Assembly: GCA_009746045.1 (NCBI GenBank)
Contig: RPFO01000253.1
Coordinates: 4,460,832-4,524,831 of the forward strand
Direction of reading: 5' to 3'
Source of the DNA: Mesostigma viride
Taxonomy: Eukaryota > Streptophyta > Mesostigmatophyceae > Mesostigmatales > Mesostigmataceae
Length of the DNA: 64,000 nucleotides
The number at the start of each line of letters is the position of its first letter. Position 1 is the stretch's first letter. Positions 1 through 11,008 of this stretch are shown here, piece after piece. A program made the translations under genes and the position numbers. The notes under the pieces are model-generated. The model made no database searches and was not told where the DNA came from. It saw only the letters and a program-made list of their open reading frames with translations.

Positions 1-180
1 GGATCGGCTTCCCAGCTGTGTTCTTGGCAAAACTACGTCGTGCGTTTGGTTCGGCGTTTCGTGGCGTGGTGGTCGCCACTGCATTGCCAAAAGAATTATA
101 ATGGCGTGCACGCGCCACGACAGTTCCGTTCGCAGGCGGCTTCTCCTATGTTGTTGTTGTTGTTGTCATGATGATTCTGC

Positions 181-636
181 TAGTCCTAGTTACTAATTTG
201 TCCTCTAGTCCTCTTACTCCTCTAGTCCTCTAGTCCTCTAGTCCTCTAGTCCTCTAGTCCTCTAGTCCTCTAGTCCTCTAGTCCTCTAGTCCTCTAGTCC
301 TCTACCGGTAGTCCTCTAGTCCTCTAGTCCTGTAGTCCTCTAGTCCTCTAGTCCTCTACTGTAGTCCTCTAGTCCTCTAGTCCTCTAGTCCTCTAGTCCT
401 CTAGTCCTCTAGTCCTCTAGTCCTCTAGTCCTCTAGTCCTCTAGTCCTCTAGTCCTCTAGTCCTCTAGTCCTCTAGTCCTCTAGTCCTCTAGTCCTCTAG
501 TCCTCTAGTCCTCTAGACTAGACTAGACTAGACTAGACTAGACTAGACTAGACTAGACTAGGGGACTAGACTAGAGGACTAGAGGACTAGACTAGAGGAC
601 TAGTGGACTAGAGGACTAGAGGACTAGAGGACTAGA
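181..636. repeat. CTAGTCCT satellite with inverted right half
   Basis: An 8-bp unit, TCTAGTCC, is repeated almost perfectly from about 190 to 513. A short ACTAG array follows (514-560), and then the reverse complement of the main unit (AGGACTAG) from about 565 to 636. The two arms could pair into a long imperfect hairpin. Two small interruptions (near 304 and 358) break the left arm. No coding potential. Confidence 0.95.
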
Positions 637-1294
637 TACTAATGTGGCAATGGGTTGTGTCTGTGGTTCCGCTTACAGCAGCTACATAGTACGCGGCCAA
701 TCGAGAAGGGGTGGACTGACTGACCACCAATCCGCGCCAAGACAATTACCCGAAAGAGACAACTCCGTACTCTGCGCTGATTCACCCAAAGACGGTTGGA
801 CATGCAGAAAATATCTTATTTGTTTTTATGTACTGTTTTGACTTTCGGAGCTCGTCGAGTTGAGGAGTGTCCTGAGGACGACATACAGACTACAGTAGAT
901 GTTCTGAGTTCCAGCCCTGAACGACTAGTCTATCACATCACCCGCGCGAACGCCGAACGCGAATATCGGCGCGGTAAAAAATAATTAACATCGCGCCATC
1001 TGGGCCGCTCGCGGGCACTCGCGGCCTAGGCATCAGTGGAAAAGATTGCAGAAACTGGATACCGAAGGCGCAGGCAAGCAGGCCATGGTCAACTCATAGG
1101 CATGCGACCTCGGTAGCGCAGCACCGGCATTCCGTTTTTCTGCTGCAATACATGCCTTGCATTGTAACATGACGTTTTAGAATGCAAGTCTGAGTCATTT
1201 GTCCACGGTTCCAGGCACAGGGTAAAAGAGCCATTGTAGTTTTGGGGAAACGGAAACAGGATTCAAAGGGCGGCCTGGTATTTAATGCGAAAAC
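637..1294 (+). other. 5' flank of the synaptotagmin-like gene
   Basis: About 660 bp between the satellite and the first ATG of the gene. Short open frames here show no recognisable domain. The stretch must hold the promoter and 5'UTR of the downstream gene, but no TATA box or other clear motif stands out. Bases 1-180, left of the satellite, hold a short GTT run and nothing I can name. Confidence 0.4.
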
Positions 1295-4200
1295 ATGGCG
1301 TCGACTCTATATGACTTCCTCATCGGCATCCTGCTCGGCTTATTTGCAGCTTGGGCGCTTCTTCGTGCCAAGTTTCACAAGAAGCTTAGCTACCTGCGAA
1401 ATGCGAAAGCGATGGCGATAATGACAGAAGTAGCTGCGAGTGCAGACATGCTGAAGAAAGTTCTAGGCTTCACACCAAGGTGAGTTTCGATCACGCTTTC
1501 TGAGGAGTATTTCACACCAGCGTTGCTATTTCCTCGCAGCAGTTTGTCGTTGGCATGTTCAGTGACGTTTCCCGGGCATGTTTTATACGGAGGGCTTGAT
1601 TGGAAAGTGTACCTTCGGCGTTGTTTTCGGAAGATGGTTCTGATTTGGCCAGGGTTTCGTGGGATCTTCTTGTACAAACTTGGCGTTTTCGGCAGCTGGG
1701 TTGCTTACCCGGAATGGGAAAAGGCGCGGTTTGTTAACGGCATAATCGCGGAGTTGTGGCCCTACGTTGACAAGTGGTGCCAGCGAGATCTGGTTCCCAT
1801 GCTGGAGGGCATATTCGCCTACTACAAGCCCGACTTCATCACGTCCATCAAAATCCCTAAGTTCGAGCTCGGGAAAGTGCCCGCGATGGTCACGGGCATG
1901 AAGGTATGCGCTAGGCTGGCCGCCACACTGCTGACTCACAGCAACAAAGGGATGTTAGTGTCATGTCATTATTCTTCAGGCAAGGCATTTGCAAGCGCTA
2001 TCTTCATGATGTAGTAGTACTATATGAAGTAACTAGCTCTTTTTGAAGTAGTACTATATTAATAGAACAGTATGTAGAACTTAATAATGCGGTACTACAT
2101 GGATTAGTAGTGCATGAAGTAGTACGGTATTTCGCATGCACATAACTCGTCACAGACTAAGTTGTGGGATTAGGATTCACATATTGAAGATAAGTGTTCG
2201 TATCAAACTTTCACTAGGATAGGCCTTGCTTTAAGGTTCAAGGTTATATGTAGGTAGAATGTTTTACATGATGATTTAGCTTTAGCATGATGATATCCAC
2301 GTTTTGCACTATGATGAAGTGTTCACTACTGCTCCCAGTGTAAACTTACCCGCCGTTTGTCTCGTTGATAAATGTTAAACCCCCCCTGTAGCCTTGCATG
2401 GATGTGCTTCCCTGGACATACGAACGAACCTTGAAAGCATTGCTGCCTGGGAAATTCATCAATATACATATCAACTCCCGATGGCCTACAGCGTTGCAAG
2501 AAGGGGGTTCTGTCCGTACTGGTTGGCATGTGTACCCACCCCACCCTTTCTCGCCCGTTCCCTTTTCTGAAAGAATCCCTGTGGTGGTTTCCCGCGCCCA
2601 GCAACGAAATTTACGGAACCCATTTCGCCACCTTGTGCCAATGCCGATGTACGTGTGGCCTTGCATGATTATGCTTGCCACATGCAAGATGCTTCCCCAC
2701 GTGCAACTAGGACTTCATCTTTCCTTACTCCCTGCTTCGATACCCCTATACCCCTGTCACCTAGATAATGAATAGGATCATGACTAGAGTAATGAATAGG
2801 CGCGCTGCCCGCATGAATATGATTCCCTACCCTACACAGCCGACCCGATCTACCAACCTTTACCGCACCGCTGCCTGGGAAACTGCCCAAACCCGATGCC
2901 TACACCAAACCCTTTGGCCCGTGCTACTCTCACCTCTCCCCCCCCCCCCCCCTTTCAAATCCCCTGATAATCCCCATCAAAATTCCACCCAGTGCTTCCC
3001 CACGCCCGCCGACGAGGTCATCCTGGAGATGGATATCAAGTTCATCGGCGACCCCCAAGTCACCATGACTGTCTCCAAGGGCCCGCTCTCCATGTCCACC
3101 GGGTTCACGGACGTCCAGTTCTTTGCGCGCGTGCGCGTGATCCTCAAGCCCCTGACCGACCGCGTTCCCTGGTTCTCCGCGCTGTCACTGTCGTTCATGG
3201 AGCCCCCCGAGATGAAGTACGACCTGACAGGGTCCGCCAACATGGTCGACGCGATCCCCGGCTGCAACAGCATCGTCGACGACCTCATCACAAAGGTCCT
3301 GAAATGGGTCATGGTGTGGCCGTTCCGCGTCATCACCCCCATCCTCGAACGGACCGACGGCGGCGGGTGGGATTACTCGTTCCTCCAGCCGCGGGTCCAG
3401 GGCGTGGTCGAGGTCCACGTGGTCGACGCCTACGACGTCATCGACATGGACGTGGGCGGTGGCGCTGATGTCAGCGTCAAGCTCACGCTGATCGGCACCT
3501 CAGGCCCAATGGTCTTCAAGACCAAGAAGGTCGCGACCAAGAAGGGCGCGTGCGTAATCAACGAGAAGCACTCGTTCAACGTCGTCGAGCCGACCAGCCA
3601 GGTGATCCGCTGCAAGCTGGTCGACATCGACTTCGGGTCCGACGACAAGATCGGGTTGGGGCAGATCCCGCTTCAGCGCGCGGGGGAGAACCCGTACGTT
3701 CCGATCGAGCAAGTCATCGACATCAAGAAGGACGACCGCGTGAACGCGAGGCTCCGCGTGATCCTTACCTACCGCCCGCTCCTGCGCCAGCATGGGGCCG
3801 AGGGCGTTGACCCCTCGGCCGAGCAGGGCGAAGGTGCCGCTGCGACGTCACCGCAAGACGGCAAAGAGCCACCGGCCTCCCGCCGAACAAGCCTCTCCCT
3901 TGCCCCTGCCACCCCATTACCCCCATTCCCCGCCCCAGAAAAGCACCCAGGAGGGGCCGCTGGGATAGCTGGGGGGGGGGCGTCGCCCCTGGGCACAGCA
4001 GGTCAAGCCGTCGTCCCCCCCGCGATGGCCGCGATGGCCCCGGGGAACGGCCCCCAAAGCAACGCCGGCGGTGACAATACACGGAATATTGTGGGTAGCA
4101 CGGCCGGCAAGCCCGCGGCCCCGCTCCCTCCGAGCGCCACCGCGGCATCGGTGACGGATGCAGCACCGAAAGCGAGGACTGGCATGGCGGCCGCGGGCTC

Positions 4201-6388
4201 GCCACCCTCCACGGGTGTTAATTCTGCCCTCCCCACCTCTGCTCCCGCAGGCCGCTCCGCGAACGCTACGTCTGGCCGCGTCCACACGGGTGGCATGCTG
4301 TACTGTAAAGTGGTGAACGCGGCCGTCTCGGCGCGGAGGTCAAAGTCGCTGTACGTGGTCGCTGAGGTGGACGGCGTCAAGGGTGCCCGAAAGACGGGGA
4401 TCAAGCACGGGCGGGAGGCCAAGTGGGACATGGACTGGGAGGTGCGTGGATAGCAATAATGTGATTTATAGTATTAATGGTGTGTCAATTACTGTGGTAC
4501 TATGATCTATGGTAGTAATAACAAGAATATGGTCTGTAGTAGGGATAGCGTGTCAATTTATGTGGTAGGGCGTGACTATGTGAGCGCCCCATGTGCGCGC
4601 GCAGGTGACGCTATTGGCGAGAAACTGGACCACCGTAGCAGAAAGGTACCTTTGGGCGAATTAATTAATTTTTTGCCCAAAATGTATCAGATTCCGACCT
4701 TTTGACCCCTATCTTCCATTTTGGGACCATGGTTTGGCTTTGTAATGGCAGATCCTGACTGCCCTCGCCGAGATCTATCGATTGCGCTACTTAAACTTGA
4801 GATCAGAGCCCCCCACCTCCCACTTGCCATACTTGACTTGAGCTTACTTGGCGTAAGAGAATGACGTAAGAGCCGTTTTTGCCAGTCTCGTAACAAGACT
4901 ATCACCTGGTCGGAAACCGACCTTCGACTACCCGAGGGCAGATTTGGAATTCCCTTTGAGAGATCTGTCGATTGCACTAGTCAAATTTAATTTTGGGGTT
5001 GATCTACGAGACCCCGTTTCTTTGCGTAGTCCAGTTTCTCGCCTATAGCGTCAAGTGCGTGGGCGGGGGGGGGGGGGAAGGGGAAGGGGGGAAAGGGGGA
5101 AGGGGGGAAGGGGGGGGAAGGGGACGGGGGGGGAGACGGGGGGAAGACGGGGGGAAGACGGGGGGAAGACGGGGGGGAGACGGGGGGGAGACGGGGGGAA
5201 GACGGGGGGGAGACGGGGGGGAGACGGGGGGAAGACGGGGGGAAGACGAGGGGAGAGGGGGGGGGGGGGGCGCGGGGGGCGGGCGCGGGGGGGCGGGCAT
5301 TTGTATGCTATGCGCGCAGATAAATGTCCCGTGACATTTGCTTTCGATTGGCAGCTCGTTTACTTAGTCAGCCTTTGTGCCAACCGCGAACCATCAGTTG
5401 GCACTGTTGAGGTTTGGTTTTACCTCCCACAGATCTTCGTACCTGTTTTCTAGTTGATAAATATGCTGTAGTGAATGTGGCATATATGGTTTATTATATT
5501 TGGTTTCATAGATCTTCGCACCTGCTTGTACACGGACCTCTTTAACACATTTCCATGTGTTGGTAACGGCTTCTCACGTATTCTAGTACATTCTCTACAT
5601 CTGCTTGTTGTCTCATTAATGTTATCCGAGATTAACTACCCACATTACGACATAATCCATGTCAAGTAGGGCATCCTCACACAAAGGTTTGCACCGACAC
5701 ACACATTGGTTTGCACCGACGCTGACGTCTGATCACGCGTCGCTTGCGGGTGACAAGTTCAGGAGCTGGACATGACCATCATGGTGGTCAGGATTGTGCT
5801 AGTGTGGCACACACATCCTCACGTTTATCTCTCATTTGTACTTGATGTATATCCTCCTCACATCTCTCTCCCATTTGTACATATTGCTTATCCTGTTTCC
5901 GTCCATCCCCTATTCGCAAATTTATCCTCACATTCATCCCCCATGTTTTACACCTGTTTTAGCCTCCTCGCATCCATCTCCTATTGGTAATGTTATCCTC
6001 CTCACATTCATCTCCCATTTGTACATGCTGTCACGATTTTCCAGATTTCTGGCCTCCGCTGGTTGTCTGATTGATCATGTTGTCTCATGGATAATGTCAT
6101 CCTCCTCACGCATGGGTTTGCATGGACTCTGACATTGCACGCCATCCCACGCTCTGTGCGATTGTGCGATCGCAGGAGCTGGACTTCACCATTGTGGGCG
6201 CTGCGGATGGCAAGCGGCTGGCGGTCAAGCTGATGGACCGCGACTGGTTCACTTCGGATGGCCTCATGGGCAGCGTCTCGTTGATGCTGGACCCCGTGCT
6301 GCAGAAGGGGACGCACACGGAGACGCTCAAGCTGCAGAACGGGCGCGATGGCGAGATGACCCTGGCGCTGCGCTGGCTTCCTTATTAG
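1295..6388 (+). CDS. extended synaptotagmin-like protein (TM-SMP-C2-C2), 4 exons
   Basis: Exons 1295-1479, 1696-1903, 2993-4441 and 6176-6388 join in frame at GT-AG introns to give about 684 residues. Residues 4-24 (FLIGILLGLFAAWALL) form a membrane anchor. An SMP lipid-transfer domain follows, starting at WVAYPEWEKARFVNGI and running to about residue 265 (typical motifs: WPYVDKW, TSIKIPKFELGKVP, VRVILKPLTD). A C2 domain spans about 270-395, a Pro/Ala-rich low-complexity linker about 396-563, and a second C2-like domain 564-684. Family knowledge: such proteins tether ER to plasma membrane and move lipids. In the second C2 the usual calcium-loop aspartates are not evident (SARRSKSLYVV), so it is probably calcium-independent. 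The start ATG has a good context (aaacATGGCG). Exon limits are inferred from splice consensus and frame; the family call is strong. Confidence 0.88.
1904..2992 (+). other. intron 2 of the synaptotagmin-like gene
   Basis: Bounded by AAG|gtatgcg and a C-rich tract ending ccacccag|TGC. It contains repeated tagtact words near 2010-2130 and a run of 14 C at 2938-2952 that may serve as the polypyrimidine tract. No inserted gene seen. Confidence 0.7.
5066..5290 (+). repeat. G-rich minisatellite (GGGGGGAAGAC-type) in intron 3
   Basis: Irregular tandem units of about 10-11 bp, with G5-G8 runs separated by AGAC or AA, lie in the last intron (4442-6175). The coding strand is almost pure purine with many closely spaced G runs, so the nascent RNA and DNA could form G-quadruplexes. 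Open frames read through it in several phases only because it lacks stops. Confidence 0.9.
5707..5795 (+). repeat. partial copy of the last exon's 3' splice region
   Basis: Bases 5707-5795 resemble 6114-6200, the real acceptor plus start of exon 4. Both begin with GTTTGCA, carry CTGACNT, and end with CAGGAGCTGGACNTNACCAT. The copy has a usable-looking ttcag|GAGCTGGAC acceptor, but the frame leads away from the C2 domain. Degenerate ~50-bp repeats (ATCCTCCTCACAT...) fill the space between the two. Confidence 0.6.
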
Positions 6389-6906
6389 TTTATATCCTGT
6401 ATGCAGAGAGTGGGGCCTGGATCTCGCCATTACTTGGCTTTCTCAGCCAATTCCTGGTCCACACGGGCAGGAGAAAGGAACAAACCCCTGTGGGAAAAGC
6501 CTCTTAGCACGGGTCGGCGCACGGTTACACAGATAGTGGGGCCGGAAGTCGCCTGGTTTGTCCTGTCGTTCCTAAAACAGTTCCCAGTGATCCTGGAAGT
6601 GGATAACTGCTGTGGATTCCCGAGCCGGCCAAGGCTATTGGTGCTGTTGAGGGGCGTCGCAATTCGAATGCCCATCTTTTCTGAGCCTTTCCCCTTGGAT
6701 CGCAGCCGGGAAGAACATAGCCTGGTCGGGCCCAACCAGGCAATAGTTTTCCCGGCAGGAATGTGGAATACCCGGTTGGGAAACAGACTGGACCGGTTAC
6801 AGGAGGGGATCAGGTACTTAATTTCATTTGTAATCTCCATCGGCGCAGGCCAGCCCACAATATTTTTCCAACCGGACCTGATTTCCGCCCATGTGGACCA
6901 GGCCTA
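6389..6906 (+). other. 3' flank of the synaptotagmin-like gene
   Basis: Open in several frames but with no recognisable protein domain; probably the 3'UTR plus intergenic sequence. It ends in AGTCTGACTTTA, which is the target site of the large minus-strand half-LINE that follows. Confidence 0.4.
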
Positions 6907-7245
6907 AGTCTGACTTTAATTAATTAATTAATTAATTAGGAACATAACTCCGTTGGGAGTATATGTGGCACATAGCCCAGAGAGGGGGCATTGAATTGAA
7001 TTGAATTGAATTGTAACATAACTCCGTTGGGAGTATATGTAGCACATAGCCCAGAGAGGGGGCATATGAGCCTATAATACATTCTAAGCTACTTCCTGCA
7101 AGGGTGGGAATGTAAACAACACTTGCTCTAGGTGCACTAGGGCACCTGCACCACCCAGAGTCTCGGGCAACTCCCAGCTAAGGGGAGCCCGTCATAGGTG
7201 GGGAAGATCAACATAGCTATACAAGAGCTAGGGCATGGCTTCTCA

Positions 7246-9195
7246 TGGCCAACCCAGCACATTTCCGATCACGCAAATTCCGGCCACGAGGTAGCCATGG
7301 CTGTCGGAGCTCATAACTTTCACGTTTGAGCACCGAATTTAGCCGTGAATATCACTATCGCTTCGTCTTTCTAAGACGCACATGCTGATATAATTTTCCG
7401 AATCTAAAACGCAATATATGGCGAACAAACGCGCCTCGACGCAACGCAGCCTGGCGGCTGCGCTCGGCAATGAAAATACGGCTGCAGCTCCGGCTGCAGC
7501 TTCGCCATCAGGTCCGGCAGGCGGCGATGACAGTCGTGCACTGGTCGTCCCGCAACCCCCCGGGCTTAACGCCTCGCCATCTGCATCGCCTGACCCCAAG
7601 CGCACCCGCCCAGCCGACGACACAGGAGGGTCTACACGCCCCCCAGAACCGAGCTTTCGGCCCCGGCCTTTCAAGGTCGCAGATTACGACTGGGCCACCA
7701 TTTCTCCGACCGATGCTATGCGCTGCATCTTCTTCGGGGATTACGCTTCGCTTTCCGACCTGTGCCTCCATCTCCACTCCCTCAATCGCCTCCTCGCCCC
7801 GGACGGCAGCCGCTGGGGCAACATCTACCAGCTGATCGGCGGCTTCCGCCCCCATCTCCAGCACGCCATCCTCAACTCCCTCCTCCAGCGCTCTGACGGC
7901 GAGATCTGGGCTCCACCCCTTTCCGTCCCCACCCTCCGCTCCATCCTCACGGAAGCCTTTCAGCAGCACGTGACCCCCCTTGCTGCCGACACAGCAGCAA
8001 TCGGCGGCACGCTGACTGCTGAACTTCCTCACATTTCCACCGCCGCCGCCTCCACCTCCACTGCCATTTCCGCCTCCACTGCCGACATCAAAGCCCAGCT
8101 CCTCGACCTCGACCAACGCCTTCAAGCCACCGCCAACGCCCTTGAGAGCTTGCATGACACCGCTGGCCTCACCGCCCAGGCGGTGAAGGACATCGCCGCC
8201 CAGCCGGCGCCTGCTGGCTCGGCCGGCGATGCTCCCTCCACCTGGGCGGAGCACACCACCTCCACCACCTCCACCATCTCGGCACAACTCAAGCAACAAG
8301 CCCTCGACCTTCGCGAGGAAGCCGACATCGCCCGGCGCAGCCACAATGTCATCGTCAAGCACTTCGACCAGCAGGCAGGTGAGACCTCCACGAGCCTTCT
8401 TGAGGCATTTAAGCGCGCCATTCTTGCCCCCATGTTACTCACTGGTGAGCTGGACATGTCGGCTGTCCGCCTCCCCCGCGCGCGGGGGAAGGCTGGCCCG
8501 GCACCCGTGCTCCTCACCTTTAAGTACATGGCGGACAAGCTGGCGTTCCTTACATGCCGCAAGAAGCTCTCGGAGACTCGCTTCACGCTGGACGACGACT
8601 TGACCCTGGCCCAGCAACAGCGGCGACGCGAGCTATGGCCGACCTACCTTCAGCTCCGGCAGAGCGCAAGGGGGAAGCCGGTATACTGGAGGGGGGCGGT
8701 CATCCACGTTGACCACAAGCCCTGGCAGCCCCCTCCTGCCACCTCAGACTAGGAATAAATATACCAGTAGTGTAGATTAGTAAGGCTTAGCCTAGCATGT
8801 GGCCCACGCGCATGTGCGCCCATAATGGCCCCCATGGATGTTGCCTTCCGAATTTAGCCAAGCCATGCCTATAATGGGACCCCCATGGATGTTGCATTAA
8901 GATTTTAGCCATGCTATGCCATGCAGAGAGATGCTCTCTGTCGAGAAGCCATGTCCTAGCTCTTGTATAGCCATGATGATCTTCCTCCCCCGTGCCAGGA
9001 TCCCCCCCTTAGGCGGGTTGAACCTGAGACAGCATGGTGGTGCGGGTGCCCTGGTGCACCTAGAGCACGGGTAGCTTACATTCCCACCCTTGCATGAAGT
9101 AGCCTAGGATGTATTAAAAGCCATCTGCCCCTTCTCAGGGCTATGTGCTACATTGACTCCCAACGGAGTGATGTTGATAATTAATTAATTAATTA
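7246..9195 (+). mobile_element. full-length half-LINE (ORF1 only)
   Basis: This 1,950-bp copy is bounded by ATGGCTTCTCA at 7235-7245 and 9196-9206, inside the 3'UTR of the older minus-strand copy. It consists of a ~170-bp 5'UTR, ORF1 (7418-8752), a 3'UTR of about 420 bp, the terminal hairpin ctcccaacggag and a (TTAA)n tail. The 3'UTR starts right after the ORF1 stop: there is no space for an endonuclease or reverse transcriptase. The uninterrupted ORF and clean TSD suggest a recent insertion. Confidence 0.93.
7418..8752 (+). CDS. L1-type ORF1 RNA-binding protein of the half-LINE
   Basis: 444 residues. Residues 1-90 are Ala/Pro/Ser-rich. About 90-190 is a unique block (YDWATISPTDAMRCIFFGDY...). 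About 195-310 is helical and Ala-rich with heptad-like Leu/Ala spacing (IKAQLLDLDQRLQATANALESL), probably a coiled coil. About 310-435 looks like the RRM plus C-terminal domain of L1 ORF1p: HNVIVKHFD, then LPRARGKAGPAPVLLTFKYM, CRKKLSETRFTLDDDLT and RRELWPTYLQLRQSARGKPVYWRG. Family knowledge: ORF1p trimerises, binds element RNA and acts as a nucleic-acid chaperone. No enzyme is encoded, so mobility must rely on a reverse transcriptase from elsewhere. The domain call is by pattern, not by search. Confidence 0.82.
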   Translation: MANKRASTQRSLAAALGNENTAAAPAAASPSGPAGGDDSRALVVPQPPGLNASPSASPDPKRTRPADDTGGSTRPPEPSFRPRPFKVADYDWATISPTDAMRCIFFGDYASLSDLCLHLHSLNRLLAPDGSRWGNIYQLIGGFRPHLQHAILNSLLQRSDGEIWAPPLSVPTLRSILTEAFQQHVTPLAADTAAIGGTLTAELPHISTAAASTSTAISASTADIKAQLLDLDQRLQATANALESLHDTAGLTAQAVKDIAAQPAPAGSAGDAPSTWAEHTTSTTSTISAQLKQQALDLREEADIARRSHNVIVKHFDQQAGETSTSLLEAFKRAILAPMLLTGELDMSAVRLPRARGKAGPAPVLLTFKYMADKLAFLTCRKKLSETRFTLDDDLTLAQQQRRRELWPTYLQLRQSARGKPVYWRGAVIHVDHKPWQPPPATSD

Positions 9196-9398
9196 ATGGC
9201 TTCTCAGCAGAGAGTGACTCCCTGCATGGGCACTGCAATTAATGAAATAAAGCTAGGCATCATCTGGAGTGTGGCTCATCATAGGCACACATGCACATGA
9301 CTAAAATGCTAGGCCTCAGCTGGTATAGTGCCTGTAGTAGGCGGGCATGTACAAGGCCACTGTCTAACTATTCTACACTACTGCTGCTGTATTCCCCT

Positions 9399-10790
9399 AG
9401 GCTGGGGCGTCTGGGGTCGCTGGGGCCGCGGTGGTCGAGGGGGTCGCGTGCCAGGGCTTGTGGCCGACGTAGATGGCCGCCCCCTTCCAGTACACCGGCT
9501 GGCCCGCCTTGGTCTGCCGGAGCTGGAGGTAGGTCGGCCGTAGCTCCCGTCGCCATCGTTGCCGGCTGCGCCGGGGTGATCAAGTTATCGTCCACGGTGA
9601 AGGGAGTGTTCTCGAGCCGCTTGCATGCGGCGTCGGAGAAACGAAATCTTGTCCGCTGGGCTCTCAAAGATGAGAAGAAGCGGAGGCGCCCCTGCCTTAA
9701 TACCCCACGCGCGGGGTCCGAGGCGGTGGGCGGTCAGCTTAATCTCACCAAGGAGGCCCATGCGTGCAAGGATTTTGCTCTCAAACGCACGTGCAAGCTT
9801 CTCGGAATTCTCACCTTCCTCCATGTCGAAGTTCTTGAGGATGGCGTTGAGGCTGCGCTTGGCGAGCTCGGCCTCCTCGCGGAGGTCAAGCGTCTGCCGT
9901 TGGAGCTGGGCTGCGACGGCGGAGGTGGTGGAGGCGGTATGTTGCTTGAGTTAAGCATGTCCGCCCAGGTCGTGATGGGAGGAGCATCGCCGGCCACCTG
10001 CAGGAGCTGGCTTGGCGGCAATGTCCTTCACCACCTGGGCGGTGAGGCCTGCGGTGTTCTGCAGGACCTCGATAGCGATGGCATTGTCCTTAAGACGCTG
10101 GTCGATGTCTCGGAGCTGGGCGGTGATGGCGTCGGAGGAGGGGCCGAGGGGGTGGTGGCCGTGGAGGAGGCGAGGAGGGTGGAGGTGGCGGTGGAGATCA
10201 GCACCACGGTGAGGAGCTCAGCAGCCAGCGTGCCCGGCACATTGCCGCCACATCTGTGGCAAGCGGGGTCACGTGCTGCTCGAAAGCTTCCTTAAGGAGG
10301 GCGCGGATGGAGGATTCGGTCAAGGTGGTGGTGATGGGCTTGGGGGGCCAAAGCTCCCCGATGGAGCGTCCAAGGAGGGAGAAGAGGGCGTATATCTACA
10401 GCCGGGGGCGGGGGGCGGTGAAGATGTACTCGTATGGGCGCTGCTGCTGGCGAGCATCAACGAGACGACCCTGATGGAAGAGCTGCTTGCACAGTTCAAC
10501 TGTAAGCGAGGCGGTTGATCCCTGGGCAGAACACGTAGCTCAGGATGCAGTCTTCAGTGAGCTTGTCAAAAAAGCCGGGTTGGCTGGCGTCAAAGTCGTC
10601 AAAAATCGGCTCGGCAGGGCGACTGCGCTTGGGTTCAAGCGACGCTGCTGGCGAGGCGAGCCCGAGAGGGGCCGGGCTGGGCGACCACTAGAGCTTGGCT
10701 AGTGGCGCCGCTGCCTTCTGGGCCGGTGGGCGAAGCTGCAGCCGGAGCTGCAGACGTATTTTCATTGCCCGAGCGCAGCCGCCAGGCTGC
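9399..10790 (-). pseudogene. decayed half-LINE ORF1
   Basis: The minus-strand reading gives pieces matching the intact ORF1 at 7418-8752. The C-terminal block (REL..TYLQLRQTKAGQPVYW..HKPW), the basic DEEGENSEKLARAFE-like middle and the Ala/Pro-rich N-terminus are recognisable but spread over three frames with stops. It was disabled by small indels. The shadow open frames on the plus strand (for example 9291-10295) are antisense. Confidence 0.8.
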
Positions 10791-11008
10791 GTTGCGTCGA
10801 GAGCCGTTTGCTCATCGTATATTGCGTAATAGCTTCGGAAAATTATATCAGCATGTGCGTCGTAGAAAGACGCGTCGACTGTGATATTCACCGCTAAATT
10901 CGGTGCTCAAACGCCGAAAGTTATCAGGAGCTCCGCCATCAGCTGGCCATGGCTACCTCGTGGCTCGTGGAAGGGATATGTCTGACTTGAGCTATGAGTC
11001 TGACTTTA

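Larger units (their letters stand above)
6919..10996 (-). mobile_element. half-LINE, minus strand, split by a second half-LINE
   Basis: Flanked by the 12-bp duplication AGTCTGACTTTA (6907-6918 and 10997-11008). The (TTAA)n tail lies at the left, so the element is on the minus strand. Reading from right to left: a 5'UTR (about 10970-10790), a decayed L1-type ORF1 (stop near 9399), then the 3'UTR down to 6940. The plus-strand copy 7246-9195 interrupts the 3'UTR. Two 3' termini stand in tandem at the left (6940-6990 and 7012 onward), separated by (GAATT)n, so either a short extra copy or a tail-jump event is included. There is no reverse transcriptase. Confidence 0.85.

Noticed and set aside
5043-5453. 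Gly/Arg- or Pro-rich open frames on both strands
   Set aside because: Translations of the G-rich minisatellite in an intron, without a gene context.
9291-10295. 334-residue plus-strand open frame
   Set aside because: It is the antisense shadow of the decayed half-LINE ORF1 on the minus strand; GC-rich coding sequence leaves the other strand open.
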